A model generated the notes under the pieces. The model had not been told where the DNA came from and made no database searches. It worked only from the letters and a program-made list of their open reading frames with translations. Position numbers and translations under genes: made by a program. From positions 1,798,001-1,862,000 of the forward strand of contig JAMXBD010000012.1 of the NCBI GenBank assembly GCA_024138025.1: 64,000 nucleotides of DNA, read 5' to 3'. Below are positions 58,512 through 64,000 of the stretch, one piece after another (position 1 is the stretch's first letter; each line of letters starts with the position of its first letter). The DNA is from Combretum micranthum (lineage: Eukaryota; Streptophyta; Magnoliopsida; Myrtales; Combretaceae).

Positions 58512-60533
58512 ATGTCCGATTCCGAGGAAGCCAAACAAATCGAGAAGCTCTACGAGTTCGGCGAGCGTCTCAACGAGTCCAAAGTAAGTTAGGACTTTTT
58601 TTTTTTTTAATTTTCTGAATATTTTATTTCGAGCTAGGGTTTGTGGTATGATGAAAATTTCATGGATACTTTTTTTTTGGGGGGGGTGTAGAATGTTAGC
58701 GACTTTAAGGGGATTATAGATGGAGCAAAATCGAGTACGAAAGCAAAGCAATTGGCGGCACAATTGATTCCGAGGTTCTTTAGGTTCTTCCCTGATCTTG
58801 CCAATGACGCTCTAGATTGCCATCTCGATTTATTGGAAGAAGACGAGCTCGCGGTAAGAAAGTTGGACGCTCGCAGCTTTTTTATTTTAGTTTCTTTTTC
58901 TATTTATGCTTTGCTATGCTGTTTGGACTGATAGGGAAGAACCGTCCTGTGTGATTTTAGTTGTTGATGTTAAGAGCAATGAGTGGATTAGTAGTTACAT
59001 GGAACTGTTAATCTCGAGTTTCTGTTAGTGATTGATGCTAGTAAGAAGTTTTGTGGTGTTTCGCATCCTTTGGGAGCTTCAAAAGTAGCATATGATGGGT
59101 GGTGGTGTTTGTCACTGATTGTCAATGAAGGTTAAAGGGGCAAATCCGAGTGGGGTCAATTTGATTGAGTATGATTCCTTGTTGGAACACAAAGTCTACA
59201 CTGATTGCTGTAATTTTTAAAAGGGTCCCATCAATAAGTGCTCCATGTACTAGTTAAGAGCCTAGAAAAGAAAAGTTTCAACTTTTTGGGTTGATTACAC
59301 ATTTCATATAAAAGCAAGTGCATGAAAATGAGCAAGGTTTTCATTTTTAAACACATGACGGATGTCACTGGACACTCATTATCATCAGTCTTCTCATAAG
59401 TTTGTGGTAGTTTTACGAGCTTTTCAGTTTCATCTGGAATGGTGCATTATGCAGGTTCGAGTGCAGGCGATTCGTGGGCTTCCACTTTTTTGCAAGGACA
59501 ATCCTGACTATATCACAAAAATTGTTTTTCTTCTTGTTCAACTTCTTGCTTCAGGTCAGTTTCTTTCGTTTCGCTTCTACATTAGATGGTTGAAGAAGGA
59601 TGTTCTGGCATTTTTGCTATGAGACATGAACTAATATTTTTATCTTGTCTTATGCATTTTGCAGAGGATTTTGTTGAGCGAGATGCTGTTTATAAGGCTC
59701 TTTTGTCTTTGTTGAGGCAAGATGTCAAAGGTAAGGCAATTCACCCATAGAGCCACCAACTTCATTTCTTAGACCTAAGTTCCAGGTTATTATGTGCAGG
59801 AGATTGATGCTGATTGTTGCAATGCAGTCGTGAAGTACTTTATTTAAATTGTAATTGAACCAAATATACAGAGGAAGACTTAGTCTTTAATATCAGGGCT
59901 GTTCTGCATAAGTTGCTTTCTATCACAAAAGTTTTCTTTGGTTCACCATGATTTTCTTGTTGGTGTAGCTTCATTAACAGCCTTGTTTGCGCGCATTGCA
60001 AATGTTGACGAGCCAACCATAGATGAGTTAACCCGAGAGAAGATATTAAGCTTCATGAAAGATAAGGTTTGGCAAGGTTTACTGCTCATTAAAATATGAA
60101 CAATGCAATTTTGGTGCTCCCTTCTTCTTGGAGCAAGGGAAACTATGGATGATGTTGCTGTTTTTGCAGGTTTTTCCACTGAAAGGTGAGCTCTTGAAGC
60201 CGCAGGAAGAGATGGAAAGGCATATAACTGACTTGATTAAAAAGGTATACTTTATTTCTCACAACTGTAAAAATTCAGTCACATCTTATCTTTGTTTTGT
60301 TTGCTCTTTCTTGTTCATTCCTGATGGAGAATTACTGCTGTGTTTGGTCACACTACATGCTAAATCTGAAAATCTTACCGCAGAGTTTAGAGGATGTAAC
60401 CGGGGCAGAGTTCAAAATGTTCATGGATTTCTTGAAAAGTCTCAGCATTTTTGGGGATAAAGCACCACCTGAGCGTATGAAGGAACTCATTGGACTAATT
60501 GAAGCACAGGCAGATTTAAATGCACAGTTCGAT
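58512..60533 (+). CDS. API5: API5 (apoptosis inhibitor 5) family, exons 1-7 only
   Basis: A predicted nuclear HEAT/ARM-repeat helical protein of the API5/AAC-11 family, known in animals as an anti-apoptotic factor and in rice for a role in tapetal cell death. Exons: 58512-58583, 58692-58853, 59455-59554, 59665-59730, 59969-60066, 60170-60244, 60384-60533. All introns are GT-AG and the phases join cleanly, giving 241 residues with no stop. Conserved segments seen are KLYEFGERLNESK, KAKQLAAQLIPRFFRFFP, VQAIRGLPLFCKDNPDY, EDFVERDAVYKALLSLL, ANVDEPTIDELTREKILSF and KMFMDFLKSLSIFG. Start chosen at 58512 as the first ATG before the conserved N-terminus. The family is about 550 residues, so the C-terminal half must lie right of the window. 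A GT donor follows exon 7 at 60534. Confidence 0.93.
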
Positions 60534-60989
60534 GTGAGTGCTCAAAGGGAAAAAAAAAAAAAAAGAATTTGTGTCTTTATTTGACTTTTAGTGTGCTAGC
60601 ATTGCTTCTTATGTGGTTATTTATTGAGTTTGGTTTTGGATGATGACATACCAAGTAAAGATACAAAGGGGAGTACTTAGTACTTGAGATCTTATTAAAT
60701 CAAGTCCTACCATACCCTCTTCTGAACCTACTAATTCACCTGACATTGCTTCATTATGACCATAAATATGAGCAATGCTGTCTCTTACATAAAGCATGGT
60801 TACATGATTTACTTCTCTATTGTATTTCTCAAATTTTCTTTAAGACCACCCTTAGATTTAAAAACAATTGGTGTTCTAATTCTGCCTATAAACAGGGTGC
60901 TTTGTAGAAAAAATTCACAGGAAGTGCTTAAATCAGTCTTGCAAATTGAAAAAAGTATCCTTTTCTGCTTACCTTGTGGTTTTTGTTGT

Positions 60990-61695
60990 TCTTAATTCTT
61001 TGGTCCTTTCAATTGGTTGTGACTCCCATTCTCTCAATCTATCGAGAAAATTCTATTAGGATTTATCACTTTTGGTTGGGATTGCGTATTAAAGTGTTTA
61101 CCCGGAGGGCTCCAAAATTCTTAGGTCTATTTTAATTTGGAACATGAATGTCATCACTAGGCATGGTTTTATTATGTGACTTGCTATTAACAGAAGCTAC
61201 ACACTCTGATAGATTGTATTAGTGGGGTGTGACTTCAACTATTTCATGCTACTTTTGTTCATTGGGTTTGAAATCCATGAGCATCTCTTCTTCACGTGCC
61301 CTTTCTCGAGTTTGGTTTGGACGGAAGTAGCCTCCTCCCTTGATTGCCTTGCATCTTATCGTGGCAAGGTGCTTTGGATGATTTGATGGTTACGTCTAAA
61401 AATCATATTACAAGTATAAGATGTGCTGCACTATTGCTGCCGTCTATTGCATTTGGCGTGCTTGCAATTTTGCCAGACTTGGACAAAGTTTCCCAATTCT
61501 CATGTTCTAGCAAGACAAATCTTAAATCATGTCTTTGTCATAAGTAGCTCCTAGTTTTTGTTGTTTGCTTGATTGTAATCAGCTTAGTGGCTTTTTTTAG
61601 TTTTGAGGCTTGTAAATTTGGGCTCTACTCTATCCTGCACATTATGGTTGTATATCCTTCCTTTAGTTATATGAAATTTTGAATTAATAAAAAAA
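60990..61695 (+). mobile_element. 5'-truncated L1-type LINE
   Basis: The zf-RVT-like and terminal portions of a LINE ORF2 can be read in several frames: EHLFFTCPFSSLVWTEVASS near 61285 and CCTIAAVYCIWRA near 61425. A 3' untranslated region and a poly(A) run (61688-61698) follow. GTGGCTTGTTTTG after the tail and GTGGTTTTTGTTG near 60976 may be an imperfect target-site duplication; the 5' border is therefore approximate. Confidence 0.7.
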
Positions 61696-61979
61696 AAAAG
61701 TGGCTTGTTTTGAAAATTATTTGAGATAGCTCATGACACACTTAAACTCTTGGACATAACATTTTGATGATCTATAAAATTATATACTTATTTATCTCAA
61801 ACGTTGTAGATGGCCCAAATTTAAGTTCTACGTTGCTTGGGTTCAGCCTTATAGAAAAATGAACATACGCGTAAATTATACGAAGAAGGTGTCTTTTGCT
61901 AATGTAGTTCCTTGAAATCTAGTAATTTTTAATCTAGGTGAACTATTCATTTGGTGAGAAGATCCAACTGTTTCTATCA

Positions 61980-62157
61980 ATGATGTCAAAACCAGACCGG
62001 ACCGGATTGGTTCAACCAGAACCAGCTTTGGAAGTGGGTCAGAACTCATTAGCGGCTTGTTTTTTGGTTGAATCAACTAGACTTGGTTAACGTAGTTGGG
62101 TCAACTGCCGGGTCAACCAGGTCGCAATGCAACACTTACTTAAAAAAAAAAAAAAAA
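61980..62157. repeat. CCGG/TCAACC-rich degenerate repeat with poly(A)
   Basis: Contains GACCGGACCGGATTGGTTCAACC and GGGTCAACTGCCGGGTCAACCAGG, then a poly(A) run at 62141-62157. This style of degenerate repeat is common in plant intergenic and intronic DNA. It may be the end of a short retroposed element; the class is not certain. Confidence 0.4.
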
Positions 62158-62159
62158 TC

Positions 62160-64000
62160 AGTGAAGAAACCCTAGAAAGTTGTGATTAACACTCCTTCAA
62201 CCTCCTCAAAAAGATGGGTTTTGGAGAGAGAATCCTCTCGCCTCTCTCTATGGTTGTTTTCTTTTAGGTTGGCACTTCTCTTAGTTGTCACCCCTCTAGT
62301 GCCTCCTCCTGGGCCAGCAGTCCTTTGGCCACCATCTTGCGGCGTCCACTGTTCATCGTTGGTGATCACCCTGCTTCGGTGACAGTTTCTCCACCAGTGA
62401 TGAATTTTCTTTGATGATCTCTTATTCGGCCACTGTCTTGCTCCGACATCCATTTCTCGGTCGTTTTTGCTCTGTCAACCTTCTAGAGTTAGCTTCTCTT
62501 CTTGTTTTGTTAGTTTTTTTTTTTCAGCTCTCTTGTTTTTTCCCTCTTTTTTCTCTTTTCATGCTCTTCAAAAGGGTTTACTCTCGCTACCACTGGGGTT
62601 CTTCTAAGTTGAAGCTTCCTCTGGCGACCTTGCTTTTTGGGATGTCTTGTTGCTCCTCCATTTGGTGTGCAACCATTAACGTCTTCTTTGGTCTCTTCCT
62701 CGATGGTGAATATGCCTCCTACTGGAACCTCATCTTATAATGAGGTTCTCCTTCCCCCTTTTCAAATGTTTCTCCATCTCCATCCTCTTTTCTTTCTATC
62801 CCTCCTTTGCCATCTTTTCTTGGTTCTCCTCCTCCCCTTTCTAACCTCTTTTTCCCACTTCTCCCTCCGTAAAAGCCCTTGGGTTTTCCCTCTACTTCTC
62901 CTCCTAAAATTTCTTCGACTCCACCCCCCTTTCCCCCTCCACAATCTCTAGTACATAATGCCCTCTTCTAAACCTAATGCTGCTTTTGAGGTTGATGGTT
63001 GCCTTCTTTTTTATCCTCCTATTGTGGATGGTGATGATTTGGTGGTGGTTTCCACCTCCAGAAGTAGTTGAATATGGTGCTAGCTTATGGAAAAATACTT
63101 TGGTAAGCCGTTTTCTTAATAAGAACATTCCTTTCCTATTGTTGACCAGATTGCTCATACTTTGTGGGATCGGTATAGTTTGTGTAAAGTCTTGCGTAAT
63201 GGGAAGGGCACGTTTCTTTTCAATTTTGGTGATTACAAATAAGTTTTGAGAATTCTTGAAACCCTTGGTATTTGGCTGGTCGTTACCTTGTTCTTCAACA
63301 GTAGGAAATGGGATGGCTTTACAAAGTGATGAGTTCCATTCTATACTTGCTTGGATTAAGCTTTAGAATGTACCCATAGAATTTTTTCATAAGCAAGGTA
63401 TTAGTTATACTACAAGTCGTCTTGGAAAACCTTTAGTGGCTAACTCCTTTACAGCTTGCTAAGATAGTGAGCTTTGCTTGTGTTTGTGTTGAAATGGGTG
63501 TTAATAGTGATTTTGTAAACACAATTTGGGTCAAACATGTTGATGGAACAAAGATTCCTGTAGAGGTTGAATATCAATGGAAGCCTCTGAGCTGTTGTGA
63601 TTGTGGGGCCTTTGGACATTCTATTGTTAGTTGTCTTGCAAAGATTGTAAGGCCTTCACATGATTCTGTTGATGTACATGTGGCTCCTCTGCAAAAATGG
63701 CCATAGAAGTTTTAGATAAAGAGGGTAAAGAGGTTGCAACATCTTAGGATTGCTCAACTCCATTTGCTTATTTTCAGGACCGAGTTGAAGTATGTGACAC
63801 TAAGCTTGGTTTTGAAGAGCATGGAGAAGCTTATGACCCTATAGCTGTTTAAGATAGTGTTAGAGTTTGGGTAGGTGTCTAGTGTGGAGAAATGTTCAGA
63901 GCTGGTCCCTCCTTCTGATATGACACTAGCAGATTTTCTTGATGGCATCAAGTACCTTGGCCATGACTCTCGAAAGCTCAAATCAAGTCTCTCCGTATCA
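62160..64000 (+). mobile_element. L1-type LINE, 5' part with ORF1, cut by window edge
   Basis: A C/T-rich leader and decayed ORF1 start after a poly(A) run. A DUF4283-like stretch is readable across frames (SLWKNTLVSRFLNKNIPF near 63090, GKGTFLFNFGDYK near 63205). It continues in one frame from 63467 with WVKHVDGTKIPVEVEYQW and a proper CCHC knuckle CCDCGAFGHSIVSC (63594-63635). Frame breaks show it is not intact. ORF2 would lie beyond the window. Same orientation as the API5 gene. Confidence 0.72.

Larger units (their letters stand above)
60534..64000 (+). other. API5 intron 7, at least 3.4 kb, transposon-filled
   Basis: It begins with GTGAGTG after exon 7. No further API5 exon is visible to the right edge. 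It holds a 5'-truncated LINE (about 60990-61695), a CCGG-rich repeat patch and the 5' part of a second LINE. The other introns of the gene are 103-600 bp, so this one is enlarged by insertion. Confidence 0.7.

Noticed and set aside
62160..62960. Several hydrophobic or Arg/Lys-rich ORFs on both strands
   Set aside because: They are shadows of the C/T-rich leader of the second LINE; the opposite-strand products are simple basic runs.
1..64000. tRNA, rRNA or a novel multi-gene system
   Set aside because: No tRNA or rRNA sequence was noticed by eye, and apart from two ordinary host genes the content is explained by transposons, organellar insertions and AT-rich spacer.

Overview
The window looks like nuclear DNA of a flowering plant, probably a eudicot. 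It is AT-rich, its genes have GT-AG introns, it carries plastid DNA insertions, and most of it is nested plant retrotransposons of the Ty3/gypsy (Athila, Tat, chromovirus), Ty1/copia (SIRE/Maximus) and L1-LINE types. The species cannot be named from the sequence. Only two host genes are supported.

Layout. 1-11519: an Athila-type Ty3/gypsy element on the minus strand, with decayed gag, protease, RT-RNase H, integrase and an Athila-type third ORF. Its 5' LTR is complete (9910-11519); its 3' LTR runs off the left edge. 11520-16053: the 3' part of a Tat-lineage element on the plus strand, interrupted by the Athila insertion: integrase, a 51-bp tandem repeat in the 3' untranslated region, polypurine tract and LTR. 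16054-18780: a non-coding LTR-like block, then the 3' end of a chromovirus with chromodomain and a short LTR. 19560-32420: a tandem segmental duplication around a GDSL esterase/lipase gene. The right copy (26597-31071, minus strand) is intact with five exons. The left copy keeps only a broken last exon and both flanks. Plastid DNA (ycf2 and rps12-intron pieces) sits at the junction between the copies.

34291-36228: two Helitron 3' ends facing outward around internally duplicated AT-rich sequence. 36815-42913: a non-autonomous LTR element with an eroded target-site duplication, carrying an antisense, intron-bearing ORF of the 'putative gypsy-type transposon' (PF04195-like) kind and another LTR inserted in its left LTR. 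43122-49660: a SIRE-type Ty1/copia element with a large internal deletion, whose 3' LTR contains a solo LTR with a perfect 5-bp target-site duplication. 49698-56119: a nearly full-length but mutated L1 LINE with poly(A) tail and target-site duplication. 58512 to beyond the right edge: the first seven coding exons of an API5-type gene (apoptosis inhibitor 5 family, plus strand), whose seventh intron is filled by at least two LINE pieces.

The two genes are unrelated in function: a secreted esterase/lipase-like enzyme and a nuclear HEAT/ARM-repeat protein. I found no operon-like or novel defence-type system. The most unusual features are the plastid filler at the duplication junction, the antisense ORF inside the non-autonomous LTR element, the GCCGGC-rich modules in the Athila element, and the tandem repeat in the Tat 3' region.
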